Shown: positions 45,533 through 57,781, counted from the stretch's first letter. The stretch: 64,000 bases of DNA from Aphanomyces cochlioides (GCA_019828595.1 JAHQRK010000010.1:930001-994000); one strand, 5' to 3'. Notes: generated by a model not told the origin, from the sequence alone. Made by a program: numbers and translations.

Positions 45533-45889
45533 AATGAACTCAAAGATTCACATACCCTTATTCAAACTCACAGGCAGGCCTTAGTGCGATATTTGCGAGT
45601 GCGATAAATATCGCACTAAGGCCTGCCTGTGAGTTACAAAGGAATCCTTGTTGACCATAGTGCGATAAATATCAATGAACTCAAAGATTCACATACCCTT
45701 ATTCAAACTCACAGGCAGGCCTTAGTGCGATATTTGCGAGTGCGATAAAACTCACAGGCAGGCCTTAGTGCGATATTTGCGAGTGCGATAAATATCGCAC
45801 TAAGGCCTGCCTGTGAGTTTGAATAAGGGTATGTGAATCTTTGAGTTCATTGATATTTATCGCACTATGGTCAACAAGGATTCCTTTGT
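45533..45889. repeat. nested palindrome and inverted-repeat cluster
   Basis: A ~70-bp hairpin (ACTCACAGGCAGGCCTTAGT... and its inverse around a GCGAGTGCGAT loop) occurs twice. A ~110-bp block, from ACAAAGGAATCCTTGTTG at ~45636 to ~45745, is repeated in perfect inverse order ending at 45889. In addition ~45533-45610 and ~45673-45750 are direct copies. All copies are nearly identical, so the structure is young or kept uniform. Confidence 0.85.
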
Positions 45890-47491
45890 CATTTGGATCA
45901 AAAGGCAAAAGGCGAAATGTCTAATACTAAACTATTCAGTAAAGTATATAGCATTATTGATGAAAGCAGTTATTTCAACTAGGTCAATCATATCCACGAT
46001 CACTCATCTTGTGGATTCGTTGTCCAAGCCGCCACAAATGACAAAATGACAGTAGCGTTGTGCTGTGACAATGTTTAGTTGTTCAGGATTGGTCAGGTTT
46101 TGTCCAATGATTGTCATATCTCAAGCGTAACTAAAGGAGCTTACAGATTCGCGTCAAATTTCATTGTGTTCAATTACAATGTATGCTTGATGAAAGCACT
46201 TGACTGATGGCAAAATTAAATAAATCAATTCTATTGGTCGAAACTAGGTATTTTTTGATGAGAGAGATTGATGAACGGGTAAATTGATATCGTTTAGGAT
46301 AATCACTGGATACACTTCTCATCACTACTGAGCTTATATAAACTAACGTGAAGGTCTACATGCAAAGTGTGTTTCAAAAGAACAACAGCTAGTACGTGTC
46401 AACATGCAGCATTTTCAAAGAGCCAATTCAAATTCAAATTTGTCTCCAGAGTCACTTATCATAACAACTTCATTTCAGGCGAAACTTAATTACCATCAAT
46501 TTAAACACCCTTAGAACAAACACTAAACTCTAAGGTAGTCTCAAGTGTGCTGATGATTGCCTGCCTTTTGAAGTCAATAAAGGCATTTTCGATTGCCATT
46601 TGAGACTTGCACGTAAGAGTCGCTGTCTCATGACTTGTGTTTTTGGCCAATTAAATACCGCACAACTTTTAATACCTATTGATTGGCTGAAATATACATA
46701 GTAGGATTATTTTTCTGTGAATTCCGAAGACATGTCAATAAATAACAATTGAACACCACTACAGTATTGATGTGCAAGCATAATTTAATCAAGTCATGCA
46801 CAGGAAAATAAAAAATATTTATGGGAAATTGTAAGCTATCCATCTTATGCTGCCTCTGAAAAACCCATACAGTACCTGTATTCAAGTTACAGAAGTTGTT
46901 GAATCTTATTTTTAATGATTCAACTTTATACTTGATATTTGTATTGACATGGAATTGAATGGAAAAAAAGCTCACGGCGAAACGTCATTGCAATCCCGAC
47001 GAAGGTCACGTCAACACTTCCTCATCCTCCTCACGTGCGCTTTTTATCGTCTACGCTGCATGAATGCTTGAAAAGAATCGAAAATTTTCGTGGCCACTGA
47101 AGAATCTCAAGCACCGTCGTCATGTTGATGCTTCCAGCGTGATATTTTGCTCTCGTGGACGACTTTTCATCTTGAACTTGATATACCAGAGATGAACTCG
47201 ACTTGAGCTGCGATTTCGAGGTACGATCAATGCACAAAGGTCAAGAGAGAGTATTTCACGTAAATTTGCACAGGAGATAAGTCGCTAGCGCTTGCGATCG
47301 TGCCGAGATTGTATTGCGATCGAGGTGCCTCACCCTGGGCGATCTTTGATTTGGTTGAATTTTTTGGTGGATTTGAAATGAGCCAATCAATTTTTGTGAT
47401 GTATAGAATTTATAGACTTTTAGCCAATCAAATCTTAGATCCATGTAAGCCTTACATTATTCTCCATTCACTCGGGAGAGCGCCAGGCACC
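45890..47491. other. AT-rich gene-free stretch before SmB
   Basis: About 1.6 kb without a supportable gene. 46680-46975 has an AT-rich 99-codon minus-strand frame of low credibility. A minus-strand frame at 47031-47237 lacks an ATG near its start. The SmB promoter should lie in the last ~150 bp. Confidence 0.45.
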
Positions 47492-48448
47492 ATGGTAAGA
47501 AGCGCGGATGGAATGCTGTTTGTTGACAGAAATGACGTGTCTAGGTGATGAATAAGAGCAGTAAGATGCTCAATTATATCAACTACCGCATGAAGGTAAC
47601 ACTTGCGGACGGGCGGACGTTGGTGGGCACGTTTATGGCATTCGACAAACACATGAACTTGGTGCTCGGTGACTGCGAAGAGTTCCGGACACTGAAGAAC
47701 AAACTGAAAGGCGCTGCGTCTGCTTCTGTCAAGGAAGAACGTGTGCAAAAGCGAATGTTAGGCTTGGTTTTGCTTCGAGGTGAAAATGTCGTCTCCCTCA
47801 CGGTCGAATCGCCTCCACCTGCACATGAAGCCGAAGGATTGGGCAACATGGGACCAGGATTTGGACGAGCAGCTGGACGTGGTTTGCCCGCCGCACCGCT
47901 TGGCGTTCCCATGGGTTTGGCTGCCCCCATGCGTGGCATTGGTGGCCCAGCCGCAGGGATGCTTCAACCAGGTCAAGGTATATTTTGTATCTTTTATGGC
48001 GACGACGATGGCATGACGACGGCTCTACTCCATGTGATTGCAATGAACAGATAACTGACAAGTTCGCTTGGTTGATTCTCAAAACTACCAAAACTTACTA
48101 CGATTGATCTTAGTATGATGGAAACCAGCCCCGCCATTGCCGTGGTCGTCATGCCAAAGTTACCCGAATTGCTCGAATGCTCATGCGTTGTATATTGTAG
48201 TGGCGGCCCAAGCTCCTGCACAGTCCTACGGCCGAGGTATTCCACCGCGTGGACCTCCTCCAGGCATGCTTCCACCCCGTGGTCCTCCACCAGGAATGGT
48301 TCCTCCTCCAGGAATGATGCCTCCTGGTATGCTTCCTCCAGGCATGATGCCGCCGGGCATGCTTCCTCCAGGCATGCGACCTCCCCCAGGCGTAAATATG
48401 CCTCCACCTGGCCCTCCTCCGATGATGCGACCTCCTCCTGGCCAGTAA
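47492..48448 (+). CDS. small nuclear ribonucleoprotein SmB/B'
   Basis: Exons 47492-47494 (the ATG alone), 47545-47977 and 48201-48448; 227 residues. The Sm fold (~5-95) has [40 protein letters not shown] and the Sm2 block [13 protein letters not shown]. Then come Gly-rich GFGRAAGRG and a proline-rich tail of repeated PPGM(L/M)PPG units, as in animal SmB. SmB is a core ring protein of spliceosomal U1/U2/U4/U5 snRNPs. The first intron directly follows the start codon; the second is 223 nt, four to five times the usual length here. Its stop is 29 bp from the convergent gene. Confidence 0.92.
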
Positions 48449-48477
48449 AGCTCGTTAAGACACTGTTTTGCTACTAC

Positions 48478-49420
48478 TTAGACGAGAGGCGTCTTTTCAT
48501 TCACCACGCTCTTGTCGTCGTCGCTCTTGGCTGCTGGCTTCTTCAGGAAGTTGTCAGTGATCCAGAATTGAAGCGCATTCATCAAGCACGGGCATGCAAC
48601 CATGACAAAGAGCAGCTCAACCTTAGGGTAGTCGGAGAGTGGATCAAATAGCCAATTGCCAAAGTTGTTGAGTGGCGTCTCGAGGGCGTAGATAAAGCGG
48701 GCAATGATGATCTTGGCAGTCAAGACAATGACGATCCACATGGCTAGCTGAGCGAGCCAGACGCTAGACGCAAGTCAGCAAGCAAGACAAAGGCACAGAG
48801 ATACCTCGTACGAATGGGGTTGCCGTAGAACCCAGGGACTTGCAACCACGTCCAGTCGAAGTGGATCTACATGACGGCATCACTGACCCAAAGGGGAAGA
48901 CGAATATGTAATCTTACGGCAGCAGCCATGGACAAACGCAAGAGCAACCAGTTTACAGCAACACCCAAGCTCGTGTCAAGCGTGAAGTTGATAAAGTAGA
49001 ATGCACACTAGGTCGAGGGAAGGTCATGATGACGGGGAGAGAGATATGTACCTCATCCTTGGCATTCTCTGATTTGGCCATCTTGACGAGCATGATGGCG
49101 ATAAAGAGATTCGCAGCATGCGCGACGCCAGCGCCGATCGCTTGCTTTGAAGCATCGTACGCCCAGACCTAGTCAGCATCAAGATGAGTCTCGAGGAGGT
49201 GCAGAAAGAATCCAACTTGGAAGGGACGTTGAGGTTTCTCGAGCGTGCGCTTAAGGACGAGCACAGAGAGCGCGACGATGCCAAGGCCGATTTGTACGAG
49301 TGTCTCGAAGGTGCCGCTCAAGAGCGTGCAGTTGTTGGCGGCGTGGATCGCGACCGGCGTCGTTGCATTTGCTGCCATCACGCCACTCAAATGAGAAATG
49401 ACTACGGCGACTTTGCCCAT
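48478..49420 (-). CDS. STIMATE/TMEM110-family ER membrane protein
   Basis: Five exons: 49420-49217, 49168-49052, 49007-48918, 48866-48805 and 48763-48478; 252 residues with about five membrane helices. Family blocks: FETLVQIGLGIVALSVLVLK with KRTLEKPQRPFQVWAYDASK, QAIGAGVAHAANLFIA, FYFINFTLDTSLGV and the C-terminal LMNALQFWITDNFLKK. Human TMEM110 (STIMATE) sits at ER-plasma membrane contacts and promotes STIM-gated Ca2+ entry; whether this organism has STIM/Orai is unknown, so only the family is certain. The C-terminus is charged (KSDDDKSVVNEK). Confidence 0.85.
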
Positions 49421-50126
49421 TGGTGAATTTTATCTTGAAGTTTGTATGCTTCCATCACCTATTGCTCGATTGAAAAGCGACATACTGTACTTAGACGAGG
49501 GAATTCGGAACCTCTGTCACCCAAACCTCTACCCGAGAACTCCAAGGTTCTCTCTTGCTCTCTAGCACAGTCCAGAGATAGGTTGGGCAGCCACATCCAG
49601 CATGTCAAGTCGAATAACAAGTGGGGGGAAGTGCTCGAACGAGCTCTCAGTGTCTTTTTGATAATGGAATATAGTGTGGCCAGCTTTGAACCTCTGCTCG
49701 CCCTGGGGGAATGTCTAGAGAAGCGGGGTAGAGTGGGGGACATAAAGTCAACGTAGACTTCCAACAAAATCCTTATCGATGCGTTCGAGGTGTACTGTTT
49801 TGCTATTTCAACTACAGCTCAAGGACTACTCCCGCATGCCATCTTCCATCAGCCTGCGTCAACTTCGATGACCGCTACACTGTACAGAGGAGCCCTGGAG
49901 ATCTATTTAGGGGCTCCAAAAACTGTATTACATCTCACTGAGTTCACAGTAAGGATCATCAATGCATTCCATAGATAGTCAACCAAGTTTAGGCAATCAG
50001 AGGCAGCGCGGAGTGTTAGCACTACGTGGTGACTTTAGGTCATCGACATGTTTTGGCGAAGTCTTTTCACCCGAATTTCCTTAACCAAGTAGAACGTCAT
50101 TGGAGATTCAAGAAGTGATTTGGTTC
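49421..50126. other. spacer between STIMATE-like and Kelch genes
   Basis: No gene I can support. 49450-49760 is GC-richer than its flanks and has open frames on both strands without known motifs. Its minus-strand start (TGTTGGAAGTC at ~49760) resembles a retrotransposon LTR end, but no matching right end or target duplication was found. Confidence 0.35.
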
Positions 50127-51206
50127 TCAAGCTTGAACTAACGCGGCGGCACATCGACGTCGCGCGGTGTGCATGGAAGGGAGCTCTGTCCATGTGTTCT
50201 CGAGCGTCTCGTACTTGTAGAAAGCCTTGGACCAGACGCCTTTGGCGATGCCGCCGTTCACGAACACAGTATGGCCGCACGCTTTGGCATCAAAGCAATA
50301 CCATTCTGGGAGCGGCAACGACCCGACGATCGTGAAGACGTCCATGGCTGGATCGTACCGCAGCACGGACTTGCCATGGAGAAAGACAAAGATATACGCT
50401 CCAACTGTGACTGCACTGCACGGACCTGGCGTCGGCAGCGAGCTTTTCCGTGTCCACGAGTCTGTGCTGGGATCGTAGCATTCGACAGTGTCCGAATACC
50501 ATTTCTTGTCGGTGTCTTCGTGGTCGTCTGCGTTGCCACCAAAGACATACAGCTCGCCATCGAAAGCAGTCGCACCGAGGAGTCGTCGAGGTTCTTCCAT
50601 CGGCTTGCACGTCGTCCATTTATCCGCTTTCATGTCGTATTTCTCAAGGACGCCAGAGCATTTCGATCCATTTACCCAGCCACCAACGCAGTAAATGCTA
50701 TCGTCCATGTGAACGACCGCCAAGGCATGGCGATACGTGGTCATAGGTGCAATTGCTTTCCATTTACCACCTTCAAGCTTTTCACACGTTGCTAGATTGG
50801 AACGAAAGCCACCGCCGCCAAGGATGTACAATTGATTGCCAACACCGACAGCACCATGACTACCTCGGTTTTCAATCATAGATGGTGCAGCTTCCCAGCA
50901 ATTGCGCTCAAGAGAGTACCGCTCGACGGATCCCAATGTGCGTCCTCGGAGACGTCCTCCCGTCACGTAGTAGTACAGATTGGAGAGACTCGCTGGTGGT
51001 TTGACAAGTTCGCTGTTGACCTTGCGGAAGGTTTGATTTGCAGCGCAGTCTTTGAGATGCCGAAAGAGCTGGTTGCGCGACGTAAATGAGGTGTCGCCAC
51101 ATACATTGCAAGCTAGAGAAGCAGGCGGTGCAGCAGCAGCTTCTTCGTCAGCGCCTTCGACCTTGCGGATCTTCTTTGGCGGCATGTTGCTTTGGTTGGT
51201 TTCCAT
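50127..51206 (-). CDS. Kelch-repeat protein with N-terminal C2HC zinc finger
   Basis: Single exon, 359 residues. A basic, Ala-rich N-terminus contains a zinc finger with Cys33, Cys36, His50 and Cys54 (ACNVCGDTSF...FRHLKDC). Residues ~75-355 hold six Kelch-like blades with GG pairs followed by Tyr/Trp: YYYVTGGR, LYILGGGG, IYCVGGWV, LYVFGGNA, IFVFLHGK and VFVNGGIA. Such propellers bind proteins, often as adaptors of ubiquitin ligases, but there is no BTB or F-box here. Function unknown; nucleic-acid or protein binding by the finger is possible. Confidence 0.85.
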   Translation of the reverse strand: METNQSNMPPKKIRKVEGADEEAAAAPPASLACNVCGDTSFTSRNQLFRHLKDCAANQTFRKVNSELVKPPASLSNLYYYVTGGRLRGRTLGSVERYSLERNCWEAAPSMIENRGSHGAVGVGNQLYILGGGGFRSNLATCEKLEGGKWKAIAPMTTYRHALAVVHMDDSIYCVGGWVNGSKCSGVLEKYDMKADKWTTCKPMEEPRRLLGATAFDGELYVFGGNADDHEDTDKKWYSDTVECYDPSTDSWTRKSSLPTPGPCSAVTVGAYIFVFLHGKSVLRYDPAMDVFTIVGSLPLPEWYCFDAKACGHTVFVNGGIAKGVWSKAFYKYETLENTWTELPSMHTARRRCAAALVQA

Positions 51207-51315
51207 TCTTATTGGTGAAACCTGTTATTGCTGATATAAATATCAAGAGGTAGTAGGAAGGGGTGCAGGGGTTTATCAAGGGGTTAATGAGAAAAGGGGT
51301 GTAAGGGTTAGAAGT

Positions 51316-54300
51316 TTATTTTGCAAAAGGAAACGGTGTCGCCAAATTTGCGACATCCAAATGACGCAATCGCACCGAGCCCAAAAGCCGCTCGGGCAAT
51401 TCGTCAGCCGTTGCGCCTTCCAGAACAAAGCCAAGGTCCAAGACTAGATCCGGCGCATGGCCTAAGAGAAGACGCACCAGGCCAGATGCAACAGTGCTGC
51501 TGCCAACGTAGAAATCGACTTCACAAAATTGATCGCCACGGTAGTATCGATGCGTCATCTACAATGACCAGGAATATGAAAATGTCGAGAAGAGGTGTGT
51601 ACTTTGGTGCCAAGGATCGTTGGCGTGCTGCCAACGCCTTCACGGACAACCCAATTGCCTTCAACAACGCGTGGAATGAGCTTCAAACGCTTTGATCGGA
51701 ACGAAGGATCTTCCCTGCAAGAGTCAAGGATCGATTCATTGTCATATCTCGTCGACGTACCCATCAAAGAAATCAGCGCACAGTTCAGCCCATGCAGAGC
51801 CTTCTTGTAAGAAATCGCGCTCTTCTGGCGTGAAATACAGCACCAAACTAAGACTGTTGAGTCCACAATGGGCAATACTTGGGGCACAACCTGTAGCCAG
51901 GAGGGAGCAAGAGGTTCACGACGAAGTAAAACGAGTCTTCCGGCCGATTTGAGCTCAACGACTTGAGTCCAATGGCGCCCATCTTCTTGACTTCGTCAAA
52001 ACGATAGAGCTCGACTCCCAAAAGGCGAAAGATTTGGCGCTCTACAGCATCAACATTTTATACAATTATCAAACGACCAGGTCGATTTACCTGAAGGCTG
52101 CTTGGATTTATCCACGAGGTACTGACTGCTTCGGACCATGTAATTTGAACCTGCGGGTTCCGCCCAGTACTACTCAAAGCAATCAGTCAATCCTTGAATT
52201 TACTCTTGCCAGTGTACCTTATCCGACAAGACATTGCGGCACTCAATTCCGTTTTTAAATGGCTGTAAGAGCACATCTTCAGTCAGTCGCGGAGGCTGCG
52301 CCGTCTTCTTGGCCGTCGACTTGAAAGCTTTCACGCGCAAGTACGTTGATGCATGGAACGCAGCTTTCAGATCGACCAACATGTCCAGCAACGCAACATG
52401 GTAGCTTTGAAAGTACGACAAATGCGTCGCAATCGTCGAGTCAAGCCAGCCAAGGGGATTCATCTGGACAACAAACGTCACGAGACACGATGCATCGTCT
52501 GCATCACTCCGTGGCGGCGTAATGACAAAGCCTCCACCTTTTAAATCGCCTCGGATGCATTTTCCACTACTATCTCCACGAAAATCCATTCCATGATAGA
52601 AGCTTTACCTTGGACAATCTTTATGCGTTGTCGAGTGCATCCAAACAACGTACGAGCCGTTGGTAAGACGACGCCAGTAGCGCATCAAACAAAAATCGCG
52701 CTGTTCGACGACGACTGGCCAGAGATAAATTCGCTGCAGCTCCCAATGTACAAAGTCCGTGTGGCGATCTACTGACGCGATCATTTTGGCAGCTTGAAGA
52801 ACATTGTTCGTCTTGTAAAATGGGCTATCCAGCTAGATAATAGTCAATCAGCCTATAAGAAGAGCATGAAGGGTGGACCTGGTGAAGCATTTCAAAGACA
52901 GCGTCGGCTGATGCCGGAATAGAGAGAGAAGCTTTTAAGACTGGCGTTGGAGATTGCGGCACACTGTGGATACGCAAATTGGACGTTTGAGTGTAAAACG
53001 ACCAGCTATTTTGAAGGCCGCGATACCACCGCAAGGATTTTGCCATGGTGCGAGGAATCGCACCCAAAGATGCAGCGCGGAGTCGACGAGGCGCTGGTAC
53101 GGCAACGTCTGCAACAGACGATGTCGCATTGGCAGCAGCAGCACTGGATTCATCCACCAATACGCCATCATCATCTTTTTCGTGGGCTAAATACCACTGC
53201 ACATACTTGCGCCAGGAAGTCTCGGCTTGGGCAATACATTCCAAGAGGCAATTCCGCCACCAAATGGCCGTCTCGAGCGATTCTGCAGCGAGCGCAATGG
53301 GTGCCGTGTATGTTTTGGACAAATATGAGCCCGCGCTGGCTGTAATCGCCGCCGACGAGAATGCAGCGGCACCGACACCAACCATACCAATACCGGCTAA
53401 ACCACCCGTCAGAACCTACAGAGGTCCTTTTAGCCAAATGGAGATTGCAATGAATACACAGACCAAAGTAGCAGTAGCTGCCGTCGCGGCGGTGGCGGCA
53501 ACGGCCATCTTTTTCATGCGAGCCTTCTTGATGTTGGCTTTGGGATCAAAATTGAAATCAAATCCATCCGACGCGGTGGCGGTGCTTGGTGTATGCGGCA
53601 CTTCTTGCTCATCGCCGCTTTCTTCGGCTAATTTATTGGAGTAATGACGGATGCGAAAGGTGAAAAGTTTCTTGGACTCCATGAGACTTGGGGATTCCCG
53701 CACTTCGTCGACTGTACAGCCAGGTCCAAGGACGTACCAGCCTACGAAGGACGATGATTAGGATGCTAGTGCGGCGCAAATTCCTTACCGCGGGGATCTC
53801 GGTCGCCTTTTTTGCGAAAGTAGCACAGGATATGCGTCCCATTTGGCGATGATCGGATCATAAAGTAGCGCTCGCGCCAGAGATTGACATGCTGACCTTT
53901 CTTGCGCAGATAGCCTTCGATACGGATCTCGCCGATGGCCGCGACTTCTTTGCCGACTTCCGGCGACGCATCCGTGTACTTGAGCTCGAATTCGAGACGC
54001 ATTTCCTCGAGTAGATGAAGAAACTTTGGTTTCATCCACTCGCGCAACGCCATCTCGATCGCAATGTCATCTTTCGACGCTTTCTGCATGTCGACTTCCT
54101 TTCGTTGTGCTTCAACGACCAACGTGTCGCAGTAGACGCGGATGCGCTCGAGCATCTTGTCGCTCACTTGCTGATGGTTGATGACTTTGCACAACTTTGT
54201 CAAGGAAGATTGAAGAATGTGCCGGCCGCTGTCGTTGCCAGCATGGCGCGCCATGAAGTAGTCGCTGCAGATCTTGTCAAAGAGCATCATAATGTTGTCT

Positions 54301-54443
54301 GGGTTGGATGATGTCGGAGCGGTGGCGGTAGTTCTTCGACGCCGAGATTGAGGAGACGACGGCTCGTTGTCGGCAGGAGCTTTAGAAGGCGAAAGCGCTC
54401 TTCGCTCCGCTTCTTCCGCGCGTCCAATGCTCCTTGTCCGCAT
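51316..54443 (-). CDS. PH-START-DUF1336 (EDR2-like) lipid-binding protein
   Basis: Ten exons: 54443-53789, 53741-53464, 53415-52879, 52832-52609, 52569-52218, 52169-52091, 52041-51891, 51853-51761, 51714-51603 and 51558-51316. All joins keep frame; about 907 residues. Order: a Ser/Arg-rich start; a helical region; a PH domain (~190-260, GYLRKKGQHVNLWRERYFMI); an Ala/Gly-rich hydrophobic segment (~285-330); a START domain (FYKTNNVL...LWPVVVEQRDFCLMRYW...VVWMHSTTH); and a DUF1336/EDR2 C-terminus (NYMVRSSQYLVDKSKQ, RLKLIPRVVEGNWVVREGVG, EVDFYVGSSTVASGL, ELPERLLGSVRL). In plants EDR2 binds PI4P and restrains defence death; lipid transfer or sensing at membranes is inferred. Confidence 0.88.
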
Positions 54444-54521
54444 GATCCGACACGATTGTGACAATTTTGTCTAATCCGTTGGGAGAATAGGTGGTACCTG
54501 AACACCAATTGGATTAAAATC

Positions 54522-57500
54522 TTATCGATCATGAGCGACGACGCTACGGATGATGTCGTCGATAGTTGTGTCCCAATTCTCGGTTGAGAAGGACCGTCGC
54601 TGCGGGCGTCCGTGACTCTTGGTGTCGTCGACGAATTCATCAGTGGGTGGCGCTTCTTCGACCATATCACGGAGTCGACCCATAATGTTGCAAGGCATTT
54701 GAGCCATGGACTCTCGACGAATAGCACCATGTCGGTCTTTTGCCTCAGCATGTCGACTTTTATGATCAACTTCGTTCTGGACAAGTTCATTGAGAGCCGC
54801 GGAGCTCTTGTCACGCATAGCTGAGAGATGCTTAAGGGTTTTCTCCGTGTGAAAGACAAAACTGGTCTTGCCTCCTGAAGACTCATGCAGTTTGGCACTG
54901 CCGAAGTAGGTTTTGAGGATCAAGTTTTGCTGATGTCGAATCATGCATGACGTGAACTCCTTGCAGTCAATGACATTGTCTGTTCCAGCCACGCGGTTGT
55001 ATAACGCCAAAGCATCGCGTTGAGTCATCTCCGGGTCGAGTTTTTGCACCACGCCTAGCACAGTCAAATAATCAACCTCATGCTTATCATACCGATGAAC
55101 TCATGGAATTCCAACATGCCGTTCTTATCTTCGTCCATGCTTTCAAACAATTTCTTCATGTACACAACTTGACTGTCATAGATGGTAAACCAGTGCAACA
55201 TAACTTGCTCCAAGAACTGGTCCAGGTCAATTGTCTCGTCGAGTGCTAGCGCCTTCACAAGTTGGACGCAATCGCTGTGCTGGGCAGTGCCTTGGTTCTC
55301 GTCAAATGCAAACGCAATCTGAACAGCGTGGATGGCTTCATCAACGTGGATACGAGTGCTGTGGGGGCTGTGGGGTATACCGTCGCCAAAGCGAGATTTG
55401 AGAAGTTTTGCAGTAGCAAGAGCATGGTCATATTGTGTTGCATAGTGTCCCACTAGCAATACAAATTGGATCGACTTCAAAATCGTCGACCCTACCGTGA
55501 AAGACGATCCCAACAACAAACAAAAAGAAGTCGAGCGCTTCAGGGGATCGCCCCATGCGTTGGGTAGTACAGGTTGGAGCATTTGACCCGATTAACATTC
55601 CAAACAGCCGTACACGAGCATTCGTCTGGACCAAGCGATGAATGACGTCGAAAAAACATCATACCTCACAAAATTTGTGTATTGCTGTGTCGATGCAAAG
55701 GAGTTGTCCGATTGCAAGCTCCTTCAGACCGTAATAAAGGATAAATAAATCTTCAATAAGGCCGAGAAAAGCAGAGCGTGACTTCCCATTGAAATCGTCA
55801 TGAATATCTTGGGTCATCTTGGCTTGATACAGCGTCACAATCTGGCCTGTTACGTCAGGAAGCGTAAATGCTCTTTTCTTGGCAAATATTTTGCGAATCT
55901 TTTTGGCTGACAAATTTGCTTCCGCCACAACATCTGAAATCCCCTTGAATGGATCCTTTTCCCCGCCTGCTTCCTACAAAAAAGGTGAGATCATGCATGG
56001 CATCGAAGTCGTACGTCATGAAACTTCTTCCGTTTGGTGTCTGCAACTACGTCCGCTTGAATGGCCTTTTCTGTCGTGTCGACAGGGCGAGGAATACGCT
56101 TCAGAGCATCCTGATACTTGGCCATGAGTTCCTTGCATTCGTCTTCTAATATTTTTATCTTGTCTTGCTCAAATTGGAGCTCAACTTCGTGGTTTTCCTT
56201 CATCTGATGCATTTCTGACCTCAGCAGAAGCATTTTCTCGAAAGTTGCCCGCTCAGCTTTTGCTTCAGCTTCATTTTGCTTAGCGGCTAAAGCAGAAGCG
56301 GCCTCCTATATTGAGGGTTAGAGTGTATAGCAGCCCTCAACTCACCGCAGCATTAACTGCTTTCATTGTAGCACCTAACCCGGCAACGAATCGTTGCAAT
56401 TTTGTCACACTCGGGTTGACTGTCTTCTTCCTGTGCTGTGTCAGATTTAATCCAAGAACTCCTCTCACCCAGCCTCATATCCGAAGTCTTTGATGAGTTT
56501 TTGTGTGAGAGCTTCTGCCTCTTCATGGGCCATGGACTGTACCAAGTCAGACATAATGTCACATGTCAAAATCTTGTCGGACGTTTGGATGAGGCCAACG
56601 AGAATCTACATCAAACACAGTAAAGTTACCCAATGAAAACAACGCACATTTTTTTGGTGGGCCATATCAAAGCCTTGAAATGCCTTGAAAATGGCGTCGA
56701 CTTTATCCATTTTGCCCATTTCTTGCAGCTGCATGACAAGTGATGGCCTCGTAGTATGCCCCCGAAGTCTCTTTAGAGCTTCATTTTGTCCCTTCAGATA
56801 GCCAATTTCCTCTTCGAGTCGTTGCTTATCGGTGTCTGCAACGGATATTTCTACATTCGCTTGTTAGAGTAGACCCCAGACATCGCACTTGCTATCTTTC
56901 ATATGGTCTAGCTCAGTGCGGTATTGTATACACTTTTCAAAGTAAGTGACGCCTTGAGAGTACCATTCAAGAGCGGGCACTTGCTGTCGATCGTGTGCAA
57001 GTCGATCAAAGTCAAGGTAGATTGCAGCTCCAAGATTTCTACAATGTTTTGTAAAGGGCTGCAAATGACCAAGATTACTGGCAAATCGTGTCGAGTACGT
57101 TTTGGAATCGCCCAAAGAGACCAGTGGCCTGTTGAAGGCAGTGAAATGCGACTGCTGTCCGGAGCCTGTTGGGTATATCTTTACCAGTGGCTAATACTGC
57201 GCTTTCTTGGAATTTCATCTCGCAAAACAGAAAGTATGAGGTGAAGGCTCGAGATTCCTGGTCCAAGCTTCGTAGCCACGCATCTACTAGTGCAAGATCT
57301 CCGGGTTTTACTTGTGGGTGAGACTCATGGACAAGATGTTCTACGACTTCTGTTGGGGCAACAGGTAAAGGTGACACAGGTCGCATTGCAATTGCCCAAG
57401 ATGTTGTAGAAGTGGAGGTCGGGAAGGTCGTATGCCTTGGAGAAGGACGAGCTGACACATTTGCTTTTGTCGTAAACGCTCGAGTACGTGGGGTGTCGAT

Positions 57501-57722
57501 TCCACGGAAAGGGTACATGTTATATGAAGTCGAGGGGCGGGTGGGTGGTGCAACGACAGTCATGGGGTTGTCAGGATCACGCAGATCGCAAACTTTGCTC
57601 ACAGAGAGCTTGCTGTATGTCGTTGCTGAAGAAGACTTCGGTCTACACAGCGAAGTTCACCTATAATCTGGAATATCATTGTACCTTCGATGGGACAGCG
57701 GACTTCGGCAGACAACGCTCAT
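54522..57722 (-). CDS. large coiled-coil protein with EF-hand, unknown family
   Basis: Eleven exons: 57722-57685, 57642-57079, 57038-56893, 56850-56648, 56605-56469, 56430-56346, 56305-56015, 55973-55665, 55625-55496, 55452-55093 and 55054-54522; about 931 residues. Intron 3 starts GC (GCAAGT). I do not recognise the family. Seen: a Ser/Thr/Pro-rich start; a helical domain (~110-260); coiled coils (DTDKQRLEEEIGYLKGQNEA; EMHQMKENHEVELQFEQDKI); a possible second helical domain around LIEDLFILYYGLKELAIGQL; one EF-hand near 745 (ESMDEDKNGMLEFHEFI); and a charged tail. The layout resembles axonemal or centrosomal scaffold proteins, and the neighbour is OFD1-like, but this is only a guess. Confidence 0.75.
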
Positions 57723-57781
57723 ATGAGTCGCGCAAGTAAACTATTTTTAGAGCTTTGCGCACCGTACATGACTCACTTCAA

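Noticed and set aside
49440..49765. Possible solo LTR of a retrotransposon (minus strand begins TGTTGGAAGTC).
   Set aside because: No matching opposite end, no target-site duplication visible and no internal retroelement sequence nearby.
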